Made by a program: the position numbers and the translations under genes
The notes under the pieces: model-generated
Databases searched by the model: none
The model's input: the letters and a program-made list of their open reading frames with translations, nothing else
Told to the model about the DNA's origin: nothing
Assembly: GCA_013298215.1 (NCBI GenBank)
Contig: JAAFKE010000040.1
Location: 1-35,086, forward strand
DNA: 35,086 nucleotides
Origin: Cytophagales bacterium
Lineage (GTDB): Bacteria > Bacteroidota > Bacteroidia > Cytophagales > Spirosomataceae
Reading direction: 5' to 3'
Shown here: positions 8,650 through 17,752 of the stretch, piece after piece
Position numbering within the stretch: position 1 is the stretch's first letter
Layout of the letters: every line of letters begins with the position of its first letter

Positions 8650-11064
8650 GTGCTTTATCCACAAAATTTAGAACAAAAATTAGGTTTCGACCGCATCCGC
8701 GAACTCCTCAAAGACGCTTGCATCAGTTCGTTAGGGCAGATTTACGTGGACAAAATGAGGTTCTCCGATAATTTTTCGCTCATCGAAAAACTCGTGCGCC
8801 AAACCGCCGAAATGAAGCAGATTGTGGAGTATGCCACTGAGTTTCCGACCACCAACTACTTAGACGTGACCGAGCACCTCCAAAAGGCGCGTATCGAAGG
8901 CACGCTGCTCACGCAGGAGGAGTTCTACGGCCTAAAACTGTCGTTGCGCACGATTCAGGAGTGTCTGCGCTTTTTTGAAAAACAAGAACCCGATGCCTAC
9001 CCGTACCTTCGGGAGCTGTCGGGAGGGGTAAAGTTTGAGCGCAACATTGTGGCCAACATCGACCGGGTGATCGACGACCGAGGCGTGGTGCGCGACAACG
9101 CCTCGCCCGAACTGGCCGACATTCGCCGCCGCATGATTACGGAACTGGCGGGGCTGCGCAAAAAATTGGACTCGCTCCTGCGCAACGCCAAGGCGCAGGG
9201 TTGGGCCGCCGACGATGTGTCGCTTACCATCCGCGACGGGCGCATGGTGATTCCGATCGCTGCCGAACACAAACGCAAGCTCAAAGGGTTCGTACACGAC
9301 GAATCATCGACGGGTCAGACGCTTTTTATCGAACCCGCCGAGGTGCTTGATGCCAACAACGAGATTCGTGAACTTGAATACGAAGAACGCCGAGAAATAA
9401 ACCGTATTTTGACCCGCCTAACCGACCAGCTACGTCCCTACGTGGCTGATTTACAGCGCGCTTACCATTTTTTGGGAATGATCGATTTTTTGCGTGCCAA
9501 GGCAAAGCTGGGCAGCTCGATCAACGCCATAAACCCGCATTTCGAGAACCGAACCGAAATCGATTGGCGGCAGGTGAGGCATCCGCTGCTGTATTTATCG
9601 TTTCAGAAACAGGGCAAAAAGGTAGAGCCGCTGTCGGTGAATTTAGACCACAAAAACCGAATCCTACTCGTGTCGGGACCCAACGCGGGGGGCAAATCGG
9701 TAGCCCTCAAAACCCTCGGCCTGGTGCAATACATGTACCAGTGCGGTATGCTGGTGCCAATGGCCGAGGGGTCTAAAATGGGCGTGTTTCAAAATATATT
9801 TATCGACATCGGCGACGAACAGTCGCTCGAAAACGACCTTAGCACCTACAGCAGCCACCTGACGAACATGAAGTTTTTTTTGAGCATGGCGCACAAAAAA
9901 ACGTTGTTTCTCATCGACGAGTTTGGCACTGGCACTGAGCCAAGTTTGGGCGGGGCAGTGGCCGAGGCCATTCTCGAAGACCTGGCAAAGTCGGGAGCGT
10001 TTGGGGTTATTAATACCCACTACACCAACCTAAAACTGTTTGCCGACAAAACCGACGGCCTCGTAAACGGAGCCATGCGCTTCGACGGAGCGAACCTGGA
10101 GCCACTCTACCAACTCGAAATCGGGAAACCTGGGAGTTCGTTTGCCTTCGAGATTGCCTCCAAAATAGGGCTGCCCGTGGCGGTGGTGGCACGTGCCAAA
10201 GAAAAATTGGGGACGCAGCAGGTCAATTTTGAGAAATTGTTGAAGGAATTGGACATTGAAAAGCGTGCTTTTGCCGACCAAAATCTGTCACTGAGGCTCA
10301 AAGACCGCAAATTGTCGGAGACGCTGGCCGAATACACTGCCCTCAAAACAAGGTTGGACAACGAGCAAAAGCGGATGCTCAACGAGGCCAAACAAAAGGC
10401 TAAGGCGTTGTTTGTCAATGCCAACCAACAGATAGAACGCACCATTCGAGAGATTAGAGAAAACCAAGCCGAGCGCGATGTTACCAAGCAGGCGCGGCAG
10501 GAATTGGAACGCTTCGAGAAAATTGACCTAAAACCAGAACCCGTTTATGACGAGCCGCTCAAAGAACCAGAAGAAGAGTACGAAAACGAAGGCGGAGATA
10601 TTGCCGTGGGGAGTTTTGTCAGGATCATGGGGCAGAATACCATTGGCGAGGTAATTGCACTGCGCGGAAAAGATGTTGAGATCAGGATCGGTGAGTTGAA
10701 GTCTAATCTCAAACTAAACCGCTTGGAGAAGGTGTCGCGGAAGGCTTATAAACAAGCCACTGGCGACAAAACACCCGCGCCCAGAATCAGCGGCATTGAC
10801 ATGAACGAAAAAATGATGAATTTTAGTTTCAGTCTTGACATTCGGGGCAAGCGGGGCGAGGAGACCATTTTGCTGCTCGACAATTTTATGAACGATGCCC
10901 TCATGCTCGACTACTCCGAACTGCGCATTATTCACGGCAAAGGCGATGGTATTTTGCGAAACCTCGTCAGGACTCACCTGCGCACCTACAAGCAAGTGGC
11001 CAAAATGCGCGACGAACACGCCGACCGTGGCGGGGCGGGCGTAACGCTGGTGACGATGAAGTGA
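8650..11064 (+). CDS. mutS2: Endonuclease MutS2
   Basis: An 804-residue MutS2 protein. After the core/lever region comes the ABC-type ATPase with Walker A GPNAGGKS (343-350) and Walker B LIDEFGTGTEPSLGG. A charged coiled coil follows (about 510-630), and a C-terminal Smr nuclease domain holds LDIRGKRGEE and HGKGDGIL. It lacks the MutS mismatch-recognition domain. MutS2 acts on branched DNA and, in some bacteria, on collided ribosomes. The start is GTG at 8650: an in-frame TAG lies two codons upstream and the encoded LYPQNLEQKLGFD is the normal N-terminus. It converges on murF with 29 bases between stops. Confidence 0.96.
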   Translation: MLYPQNLEQKLGFDRIRELLKDACISSLGQIYVDKMRFSDNFSLIEKLVRQTAEMKQIVEYATEFPTTNYLDVTEHLQKARIEGTLLTQEEFYGLKLSLRTIQECLRFFEKQEPDAYPYLRELSGGVKFERNIVANIDRVIDDRGVVRDNASPELADIRRRMITELAGLRKKLDSLLRNAKAQGWAADDVSLTIRDGRMVIPIAAEHKRKLKGFVHDESSTGQTLFIEPAEVLDANNEIRELEYEERREINRILTRLTDQLRPYVADLQRAYHFLGMIDFLRAKAKLGSSINAINPHFENRTEIDWRQVRHPLLYLSFQKQGKKVEPLSVNLDHKNRILLVSGPNAGGKSVALKTLGLVQYMYQCGMLVPMAEGSKMGVFQNIFIDIGDEQSLENDLSTYSSHLTNMKFFLSMAHKKTLFLIDEFGTGTEPSLGGAVAEAILEDLAKSGAFGVINTHYTNLKLFADKTDGLVNGAMRFDGANLEPLYQLEIGKPGSSFAFEIASKIGLPVAVVARAKEKLGTQQVNFEKLLKELDIEKRAFADQNLSLRLKDRKLSETLAEYTALKTRLDNEQKRMLNEAKQKAKALFVNANQQIERTIREIRENQAERDVTKQARQELERFEKIDLKPEPVYDEPLKEPEEEYENEGGDIAVGSFVRIMGQNTIGEVIALRGKDVEIRIGELKSNLKLNRLEKVSRKAYKQATGDKTPAPRISGIDMNEKMMNFSFSLDIRGKRGEETILLLDNFMNDALMLDYSELRIIHGKGDGILRNLVRTHLRTYKQVAKMRDEHADRGGAGVTLVTMK

Positions 11065-11093
11065 TTTTGGGCTTCGTCGGCGGTGCTTACGCG

Positions 11094-12389
11094 CTACAAA
11101 AACGGCACAACGGTTTCTAAACTCATGCCCCGCGAGCCTTTGATGAGCACGTGCGTGTTGGCCTGGGGGTTGTCGCTGATCCAATTGTGGAGCGAAAATT
11201 TATCAGTAAAATAGTATGCCTTTGGCAGGGCGGGCAGGGCATCGGCCATGAGCTTGCCCGCCAAAATAACCACGTCGAAACCGCCCGTTGCTACCAACTG
11301 GCCGAGTGCCAGGTGTTCGCTGGGGGCATCGGTGCCGAGTTCGAGCATATCGCCCAAAATAACCATTTTTCGGGGTGCTGGGCGTTTTATAAAGCTCTCA
11401 ATGGCCACGGCCATCGACGATGGATTGGCGTTGTAGGCATCCAAAATAATGGTGTTCGTGCCTTTCTCAATCACCTGCGACCGATTATTGTCAGGATCGT
11501 AAGCCGCCACGGCATCGTCGGCGGCGCGGGCATCGACCCCAAAATATTGGCCCACGCAGAGTGCCGCCGCTATGTTTTCAAAGTTGTATTGCCCCGCCAA
11601 ATGTGACCTCACCGTGGTGCCGTAGGGGGTTTTGTACAAAATACTGGGCGAGTCTGCGATGAGTTCGGCGCGGGGGCTGGTGGTGTTTGTCAGATAAAAA
11701 ATAGTTTCTTTGAACGTTCGCTCGCCGTGCATGGCCGCCAGCGTTTGGTCTTGGGCGTTTACGAAGACCGTACCGCCGCTTTGTGCCAAGTAGTCGTAGA
11801 GTTCGCCTTTGCCTTTACGCACGCCTTCGAGGCCGCCAAAACCCTCCAAGTGGGCTTTCCCTACGTTGGTAATGAGGCCGTGGGTAGGCTGGCAAATGGC
11901 CGACAGCAACTCGATTTCGCGCTGGTGGTTGGCTCCCATTTCTATGACCGCTATTTCGTAGGTGGCATCGATGGCCAGCACCGTGAGCGGCACACCGATG
12001 TGGTTGTTGAAGTTGCCAAGGGTGGCGTAAGTTCTCAATTTTTTGCTTAAAACCGCCGCGAGAAGCTCCTTGGTGGTTGTTTTTCCGTTGGAGCCCGTTA
12101 GCCCCACCACTGGGATTTTAAGCGTCTGGCGGTGCAAAACAGCCAAGGCTTGCAAGGCTGATAGACTGTCTTTGACCAATAAAAAACGCGGGTCGGTGGC
12201 TACCTCTGGATCATCTACGAGGGCATATTTGGCACCAGCTTCGAGGGCTTTTTGGGCAAAGCGGTTTCCATCAAACTTATCGCCCCGGAGTGCGATAAAT
12301 AGGCAGTTAGGGGCAATTTTTCGGGTGTCGGTCGAAACCCCCGAACATTCTTTGAAACGATTATAAAGGTCTGGAATCGAAATAAACAT
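11094..12389 (-). CDS. murF: UDP-N-acetylmuramoyl-tripeptide--D-Ala-D-Ala ligase MurF
   Basis: A 431-residue Mur ligase that adds D-Ala-D-Ala to complete the cytoplasmic peptidoglycan precursor. The N-terminal substrate domain has GVSTDTRKI and LFIALRGDKFDG. The ATP-binding loop GSNGKTTT is at 99-106, followed by NFNNHIGVPLT, which distinguishes MurF from other Mur ligases. The third domain has ILDAYNANPSSM and ILGDMLELG. The gene stands alone, not in a dcw-type cluster; it has its own well-matched promoter at 12455-12485. Confidence 0.96.
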   Translation of the reverse strand: MFISIPDLYNRFKECSGVSTDTRKIAPNCLFIALRGDKFDGNRFAQKALEAGAKYALVDDPEVATDPRFLLVKDSLSALQALAVLHRQTLKIPVVGLTGSNGKTTTKELLAAVLSKKLRTYATLGNFNNHIGVPLTVLAIDATYEIAVIEMGANHQREIELLSAICQPTHGLITNVGKAHLEGFGGLEGVRKGKGELYDYLAQSGGTVFVNAQDQTLAAMHGERTFKETIFYLTNTTSPRAELIADSPSILYKTPYGTTVRSHLAGQYNFENIAAALCVGQYFGVDARAADDAVAAYDPDNNRSQVIEKGTNTIILDAYNANPSSMAVAIESFIKRPAPRKMVILGDMLELGTDAPSEHLALGQLVATGGFDVVILAGKLMADALPALPKAYYFTDKFSLHNWISDNPQANTHVLIKGSRGMSLETVVPFL

Positions 12390-12454
12390 GGCGGAGGGTA
12401 GTCAAGAAAAAGCTAATTTGGTAGTTATCGAAAAGTATTGAACGCTTAGGGTTA

Positions 12455-12485
12455 CAAAAATAGAAAAATGTCCTTGTTGTTCAAG
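12455..12485 (-). promoter_or_regulatory. Bacteroidota-type promoter for murF
   Basis: The minus strand has a CTTG -33 element (12482-12485), a spacer of exactly 19 bases, and TATTTTTG (12455-12462). This matches the consensus TTTG-N19-TAnnTTTG at all but one base. The predicted start is about 60 bases upstream of the murF ATG. Confidence 0.6.
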
Positions 12486-12713
12486 TGAAAATATTGGGGT
12501 CGTGCTCCTAATCGCATATTCTTGCACGATTTTGAAGCTGTTTGGATACTTAGGAATGAGTTTTGAATTATTGAATTATTGAGTGGTTGAATAACGCTTG
12601 ATAATCAGCTATTTATATGTCAAAATCCAACTACTTATTTATTTTATGTTCCTTATTCAAAGAAAAACATGTTTGTAGCGTCTCTCCGTGCGATTGATGC
12701 TGCTATTAATCAA

Positions 12714-12746
12714 CAAGGGGCGAGATCAATTTGATCTCGCCCCTTG
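12714..12746 (-). terminator. Hairpin terminator after gldN
   Basis: CAAGGGGCGAGATCAA and its exact reverse complement are separated by a single base, giving a GC-rich stem of at least 13 bp. It starts 26 bases beyond the gldN stop. The minus strand continues TTGTTGATTAAT, a weak U-tract. It most likely ends the gld operon transcript. Confidence 0.65.
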
Positions 12747-12771
12747 GATTAACGCCCAGAATAAACCTTGG

Positions 12772-13836
12772 TTAGTGTTCCCACAAACTGTGTTCATACT
12801 CCATCAATTCGTGTTCAAATTGAATCGATTTCAAAAGTCCCTCCTTTTCGCCTTTGTAAATATTGACGATGTCCTGATCCAACGGGTTAGAATACTTGGT
12901 CAAGCGCCCGTTGAAGAGCCTTAGATCGAAAGCGTCAGCTAAGTTTTTGTGTTGCGCCGTGTTTTTTTCGTTGTACCAAATAAATTTCTTGGGGTCAGAT
13001 CTAAACAACTTATCCAAATCTTTGAACTTAAACGCGGCCAGTGGTATTTCTAATCCCGCAGGATTTTTGTCAGCTGGTATAAAAATAGTAATCGTCTGAA
13101 TGTCGTTGTAATTTCGCGATCTTTTCTTGTCGAAAATCCAGTCTTCTCTCACCTCCATCACATACAAGTCCGTCGGAAAGTACTCATCACCTGCGGGCAT
13201 GGCGGCGGCCTTGGTTCTGGCCATTTCTGCCTTTATCGCTGTCGAATCTACTGTTGGTTTTTGTTGTACCAGTTCGGTTTTTGCACCTTTCTTGGTTTTT
13301 TTGCCTCCTTTTTTCTTAGGTGCTCCCCACGGGTCGTCCTCTACTACTGCCGTCTTTTTTTCGTTTTTGGCGGTAGTTCCCCAAGGGTCGTCCGCTTTGG
13401 GGGTTGTTTTTTTGTCCGCAGGTTTCTTGTCGTCCCACGCACCGCCCGCTGTGTTCTCGGTGGCAAAGCCAGCGGCGATTTCCTCAGCGGTTAGTCCCGT
13501 GGTTTGGTTGGGCATAATAAGTTTCCGCTGGAAGTCGTCGAGCGTAAGCTTTTTGGAGAGCGAGTCGTTAGAGTACGCATCCAGCAAACCCGCTTTCACG
13601 GCATCGATCAAATAACGGCTGATCTCGTTATTCTTAGAAAACATGGGTTGATTTATCTTCTCACGCAGGTCCACGCGCCGCCATATCGTGAGCTTTTTCA
13701 TGATGTCGGCATCGTTAATATCACGAACCGACAGTGGATTGATCCCGTTATTGGTCCGCTCTTGGGCCACTGCTCCCGATATCACCAAGGCCGTGGCGAT
13801 CATCGAACCAAATATTGTTTTTGTTACTTTTTTCAT
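12772..13836 (-). CDS. gldN: Gliding motility / T9SS protein GldN (PorN)
   Basis: A 354-residue secreted protein with a signal peptide ending near AVAQ (residue 25). GldN forms the periplasmic ring of the type IX secretion system together with the GldK lipoprotein. The N-terminal half (INPLSVRDINDADIMKKLTIWRRVDLREKINQP) and the C-terminal block (EVREDWIFDKKRS, FIWYNEKN, GEKEGLLKSIQFEHELMEYEH) are typical. Residues about 132-190 form a Lys/Asp-rich low-complexity insert with two ADDPWG/EDDPWG motifs between these parts, a lineage-specific linker. It is last in the gld cluster, 54 bases after gldM. Confidence 0.95.
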   Translation of the reverse strand: MKKVTKTIFGSMIATALVISGAVAQERTNNGINPLSVRDINDADIMKKLTIWRRVDLREKINQPMFSKNNEISRYLIDAVKAGLLDAYSNDSLSKKLTLDDFQRKLIMPNQTTGLTAEEIAAGFATENTAGGAWDDKKPADKKTTPKADDPWGTTAKNEKKTAVVEDDPWGAPKKKGGKKTKKGAKTELVQQKPTVDSTAIKAEMARTKAAAMPAGDEYFPTDLYVMEVREDWIFDKKRSRNYNDIQTITIFIPADKNPAGLEIPLAAFKFKDLDKLFRSDPKKFIWYNEKNTAQHKNLADAFDLRLFNGRLTKYSNPLDQDIVNIYKGEKEGLLKSIQFEHELMEYEHSLWEH

Positions 13837-13890
13837 TTCCTAAACCTGTTTCCGTTTGACTTATAACGAGCTGATGGGTAAATTATTGGA

Positions 13891-15495
13891 TCAATACAGG
13901 GTTATGATCTTAACTGGGCTGCCCACACCCGCATCGCTGATGTCGCCCTTGAAGTTGCGCCGCTGTACCGTGCCGATCTCGATAACGTATCGGTCTCCAG
14001 GTTGCGCCTGCTGTGCCAGCGATGCCACCGATCCACTGCCGTTTGAGATCGTAATCGGTGAGCCCACGGGGCGGTTGCCGCGCGCCAACCGAATAGTGGC
14101 TTCGGCTACGCGGTAGTTGGCGTCGTCTGGTGAGTAGTTTTTGAAGCTCTCATCAGGAATAACCCGAATAGAGATACTACGAACTTGCGACGCGGGCATT
14201 CCACGGCGTTCGTCCACCACCTGTCCACCCGCCAAAATCTCGAGTGCTGGTTTTGGTACTTTATTGACCCTAAACAAGTTATCTCCCAATTTATTGCCTT
14301 GGTTGAAAACGTTTATTGTCACAGTGCGCGAGTTTGGGACAACCGTAATTTTCCCACGTCCTCCCGAATTGATAACCTCGCCACCGTCGGCACTAAAATT
14401 TGGGTTCCAGAGTGCGCCCAATTGTGGGCTAACAATGCTCAGTTTGTTGGCACAACCCAGGTACAACGGAGGCGACGTGGCCGACTCGATCTCGTAAGAT
14501 GGCTTGGCTACGAAATACTCCTGTTCCATTCGCACGGTTGTGTCGCGACCGCTGGGGGTCGAAAACGAAATTGACCCCGTGAGTACCCTACGGGCTAACC
14601 CCATTTTATCAAATCCGCCGCCCTGTGCCGTGAACTCTATTTGGCCTTTACCGTCTCTGACTGCCAATGAAGAGCCGTTCAGGCTCATGCGAGGTACCAG
14701 CGACGACGACGACGCAGCGATGAACATTTCGCCTTTGTACTTTGTTCCCGCCACTACCACCTTCGACTCGGCGCTAATCATAGCCAGGATTTTGTCGAAT
14801 TTAATGTCTTTTGCACCTACTTTTGAGGCCAAAAAGTCAAGCGTTTCGGCCTCAATTCTACGAATGTCCGACTGCTTCTGGCTCAACACGGCCAGTGCAG
14901 CTGGCACTGGTGTTTGGGCAAAGTTCAGTTCTGCGAAATTTTTACTCCGCTGATCTGGATCTTTGCTGGTCATGGGGTCTTCTGCGGCGTCTAAGCCCAA
15001 CTTATTAAACTTGGCTCCGCCAGCGTACTTGCCCATTTGGTCGGCGTATCCATTCAATTTGTCTTTGAGTGCAAATGCTTTTCCGTTGTTACCTGCACCT
15101 ATCATGATGGAGGCTACTTTGTCTTCTTCGTTGGGGTTTTTGACACTTCCACTTCCGTTTTCATCCAGACCACCGCCTGCTTCGTCAATAATTTGCTGTT
15201 TTATAACATCAATGTCGGCAATGAGTGCCGATGTTGATTTGCGCACCTCGTCGGCTTGTTTCACCACGTTCATGTCTTCGGCGCGGTTGCCTGCCTTCTC
15301 GACCTGTGCTTTTATACTTTCGATAGTCTTTTGGTTAGATTTATTGGCTGTATTTGCCGAAAACTCCAAACTATTATTCAACAATTGAAACTTCTGTAAA
15401 AGCGACGAACTCACCTGCAGTGCCAACATGGCGGTAAGCACCAAATACATCATTCCAATCATCTTTTGACGGGGTGTTTCTTTTCCTCCGGCCAT
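13891..15495 (-). CDS. gldM: Gliding motility / T9SS motor protein GldM (PorM)
   Basis: A 534-residue protein with one N-terminal membrane helix (about 12-29) after MAGGKETPRQK and a long periplasmic part that in known structures forms four domains (D1-D4) as a dimeric shaft. GldM and GldL make the proton-driven motor, and the GldM C-terminus contacts the GldK/GldN ring. The opening motif and the coiled D1 region (residues 35-120) are typical. It lies between gldL (55 bases) and gldN (54 bases). Confidence 0.96.
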   Translation of the reverse strand: MAGGKETPRQKMIGMMYLVLTAMLALQVSSSLLQKFQLLNNSLEFSANTANKSNQKTIESIKAQVEKAGNRAEDMNVVKQADEVRKSTSALIADIDVIKQQIIDEAGGGLDENGSGSVKNPNEEDKVASIMIGAGNNGKAFALKDKLNGYADQMGKYAGGAKFNKLGLDAAEDPMTSKDPDQRSKNFAELNFAQTPVPAALAVLSQKQSDIRRIEAETLDFLASKVGAKDIKFDKILAMISAESKVVVAGTKYKGEMFIAASSSSLVPRMSLNGSSLAVRDGKGQIEFTAQGGGFDKMGLARRVLTGSISFSTPSGRDTTVRMEQEYFVAKPSYEIESATSPPLYLGCANKLSIVSPQLGALWNPNFSADGGEVINSGGRGKITVVPNSRTVTINVFNQGNKLGDNLFRVNKVPKPALEILAGGQVVDERRGMPASQVRSISIRVIPDESFKNYSPDDANYRVAEATIRLARGNRPVGSPITISNGSGSVASLAQQAQPGDRYVIEIGTVQRRNFKGDISDAGVGSPVKIITLY

Positions 15496-15550
15496 TTTAT
15501 ATCCTTTATAATTTTATAATTATGAATGTAGAGATTGTGGAATCACAATA

Positions 15551-16339
15551 TTAGCCCCGCATGGCGGTGAGCATATTGCCGTAAACACTGTTGAGGGAGG
15601 TGATATTGCCAGTGAGTTTCGACATTTCGGTCTTGAACTGCTGCGATTCTTTGGTGGCGTCGGCCATGTTTGCCATCGCGGTGGTAAGATTGCCGTAGAA
15701 AGCGTTCATTGCTTTCAGGTGCTTTGAGGTGTCTTGCAGCTCGAGTTCGTAAACCGCGTTGAGTGCACCCAAATTTTTGGTCACCGCCGAGAACTGGTCT
15801 TTGTACTGGCTGGCATCTTTGGTGGCATCGGCCATGGAGGTCATAGCCGTAATGGCCACTCCGTAAGACTTGTTCATTTCGGTGATCGACGTTGCGGCCA
15901 CTTTCACGTTCTTAGAGTAGTCGTTGGTGGCAATGGTAGCGTCGGTAATGTCGCCCAGCCGACCAACTGTGTCGGTCAAACTCTTGAATCCTTTACCTAA
16001 ATTGTCAAAAATAGAGGGAGAAATATTGGCATCTGATAGCATCTTGTCCATATTTGCAGTCAATCCTTGGCCTTTTGGTGCGCCTTTTGCTACTGGTGCG
16101 GCATCGTCGCCCAACTCTGGATATACCTTTTCCCAGTCGTAATCGACCGTTGGCCGCGAGAAACTTTGCACTGCATACAACAAAAATATGACTGCCTCGG
16201 CCAAAAGCCCGACCGTCAAAAATACACCTGCGCCTTCAATGTGCATGATCTTTGCCCACGCACCCACAATTACAACTGCTGCACCTACACTATAAAACGT
16301 TGGAACGATACGATCCCAAAACATACTTTTCTGCGCCAT
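15551..16339 (-). CDS. gldL: Gliding motility / T9SS motor protein GldL (PorL)
   Basis: A 262-residue inner-membrane protein with two transmembrane helices (about 11-30 and 39-59) and a cytoplasmic C-terminal domain. Five GldL subunits surround a GldM dimer to form the rotary motor powered by proton flow. Lys30 at the end of helix 1 and Glu48 within helix 2 (LLAEAVIF) are the expected intramembrane charged residues. The C-terminal domain contains related repeats, each with (T/N)MADATK followed by a stretch ending LN(A/S)VY, probably helical. It lies between gldK and gldM. Confidence 0.96.
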   Translation of the reverse strand: MAQKSMFWDRIVPTFYSVGAAVVIVGAWAKIMHIEGAGVFLTVGLLAEAVIFLLYAVQSFSRPTVDYDWEKVYPELGDDAAPVAKGAPKGQGLTANMDKMLSDANISPSIFDNLGKGFKSLTDTVGRLGDITDATIATNDYSKNVKVAATSITEMNKSYGVAITAMTSMADATKDASQYKDQFSAVTKNLGALNAVYELELQDTSKHLKAMNAFYGNLTTAMANMADATKESQQFKTEMSKLTGNITSLNSVYGNMLTAMRG

Positions 16340-16457
16340 TTTACTATTTTTTAAGTTAAGAAGTTACAAGTTTTTTTTAATACTGGTACTGTGCTTCGAC
16401 GAGTTTTGCGAGCCGTCCAACAGGATGGCCGTGGAACCCGGTCACAAATGATTGAAT

Positions 16458-17546
16458 TTAACGCTTACTTTTGCTGGCTGTGCGTCCGTATATGTTATCA
16501 ACAACGCACCTGAAGCCGATGTATGAGCGCTTCTGGTTTTCGTTTTCCCATGAGCGGGTGCCAGTTTCGAGAAAATAGGAGATGTCTTTCCACGAGCCAC
16601 CCCTCACAATCTTACGGGGTTCGTCGCCATTGTCATTCACGGGGTTCATGTCCCAAACTATGGCGGTGGCGTTTTCAGCGTAAGCATCTAAGCACCACTC
16701 GGCTACGTTTCCAGCCATATTATAAAGACTGTAATCGTTGGGGTTGAACTGGTTGGCGGGTGCGGTGTAGGGGTACCCGTCGGCATCGAAATTACCGCGC
16801 TGGGGTTTGAAGTTTGCTAAGTAGCAACCTAAGCCGTTGGAAACGTAGGGGTTGCCCCAAGGATATTTGGCCGATGATCTCCCTCCGCGCGCTGCCCACT
16901 CCCATTCTGCCTCCGATGGCAATCGAAATTTAGGCGATCGGAACAGCTTTTCTTTGGTACGGTAGTCGTTGTAAAGGTTCGACCGCCACTCGCAGAAATA
17001 CCGGGCGGCTTTCCAGCTCACGCCCACCACTGGGTAGGTGTCGAAAGCCGGATGCGAGAAGTAATACTCCAGCATTGGGTCGCCGTTGTGGTAGGTAAAG
17101 TCCTTTTTCCAGACCGTCGTGTCTGGGTGAAACTTAGACATAATTTCTTCTTCACCCAATACCGACAGCGAGTCGGTCATCAGGGCGTTCACAAACTGGC
17201 GGTACTCGTGGTTGGTTATCTCGGTGTCGTCCATGTAGAACGAACTGATCGTGACCCGCCGGTTGAGATTTATTTGGGTTGCCGCAACGTCTTCGTCGGC
17301 CTGTCCCATCATAAAGGACCCCGACGGCACCAGTACCATTCCGAAGGGAGTGGTCTGTTTGTCGCCTTTTCGGCCAGTTGCCACAACCTCTCCGTTGTTT
17401 ACGCCGGGCTCTGCTTTGTCTTTTTTACTGCTACCTTTTCCTTTTCCGAGTTTACTTTTTACGAAATTACAGCTGTCCAAAAAAACGATTGGAGCCAGCA
17501 CGAGTAAACCACGAAGGGCAATTTTTACTATTCTTTGTCTGTTCAT
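16458..17546 (-). CDS. gldK: Gliding motility / T9SS lipoprotein GldK (PorK)
   Basis: A 362-residue lipoprotein: hydrophobic signal and lipobox FLDSC with Cys26. The rest is a formylglycine-generating-enzyme (sulfatase-modifying factor) fold: MVLVPSGSFMMGQ, FYMDDTEITNHEYRQF, PVVGVSWKAARYFCEW, RLPSEAEWEWAARGG, YNMAGNVAEW and RKIVRGGSW. In the T9SS this fold is structural: GldK forms the ring with GldN under the outer membrane. A basic/acidic linker (28-50) follows the lipid anchor. It is separated from gldL by 118 bases and from porP by about 200. Confidence 0.95.
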   Translation of the reverse strand: MNRQRIVKIALRGLLVLAPIVFLDSCNFVKSKLGKGKGSSKKDKAEPGVNNGEVVATGRKGDKQTTPFGMVLVPSGSFMMGQADEDVAATQINLNRRVTISSFYMDDTEITNHEYRQFVNALMTDSLSVLGEEEIMSKFHPDTTVWKKDFTYHNGDPMLEYYFSHPAFDTYPVVGVSWKAARYFCEWRSNLYNDYRTKEKLFRSPKFRLPSEAEWEWAARGGRSSAKYPWGNPYVSNGLGCYLANFKPQRGNFDADGYPYTAPANQFNPNDYSLYNMAGNVAEWCLDAYAENATAIVWDMNPVNDNGDEPRKIVRGGSWKDISYFLETGTRSWENENQKRSYIGFRCVVDNIYGRTASKSKR

Positions 17547-17681
17547 GACGATGAACTATTAAACTTTTGTTAAACCAGTTAAGAAACGAATTTTACTAAT
17601 TTTATTGTATAAACAACTGGTATTAGTAAAAAAAGTATTAGCTTTTCAAGTACTGCCTGCGCGGTTTTCGCTAAAACGGAG

Positions 17682-17689
17682 CAAAATTA
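17682..17689 (-). promoter_or_regulatory. Candidate -7 element upstream of gldK
   Basis: TAATTTTG on the minus strand matches TAnnTTTG, 136 bases upstream of the gldK ATG, in the 206-base gap after porP. No convincing -33 element is at the usual spacing. It could give gldKLMN a promoter separate from porP. Confidence 0.3.
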
Positions 17690-17752
17690 CCACATTTACG
17701 TTGCAACAGCTAACAAAAATTGCGCCACACTGTTATTTTTCCCATTTTTTAA

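Larger units (their letters stand above)
12390..12771. other. Gene-free region between murF and gldN
   Basis: No coding sequence is apparent on either strand. It holds the murF promoter (12455-12485), a short imperfect tandem repeat of 8-bp units at 12563-12594 (TTGAATTA twice, then TTGAGTGG and TTGAATAA), and the terminator hairpin of the gld operon at 12714-12746. The remainder is AT-rich without visible structure. Confidence 0.7.

Noticed and set aside
12563-12594. Four 8-bp TTGAATTA-like units as a regulatory array
   Set aside because: They are imperfect, AT-rich and not placed at a promoter; simple slippage is sufficient explanation.
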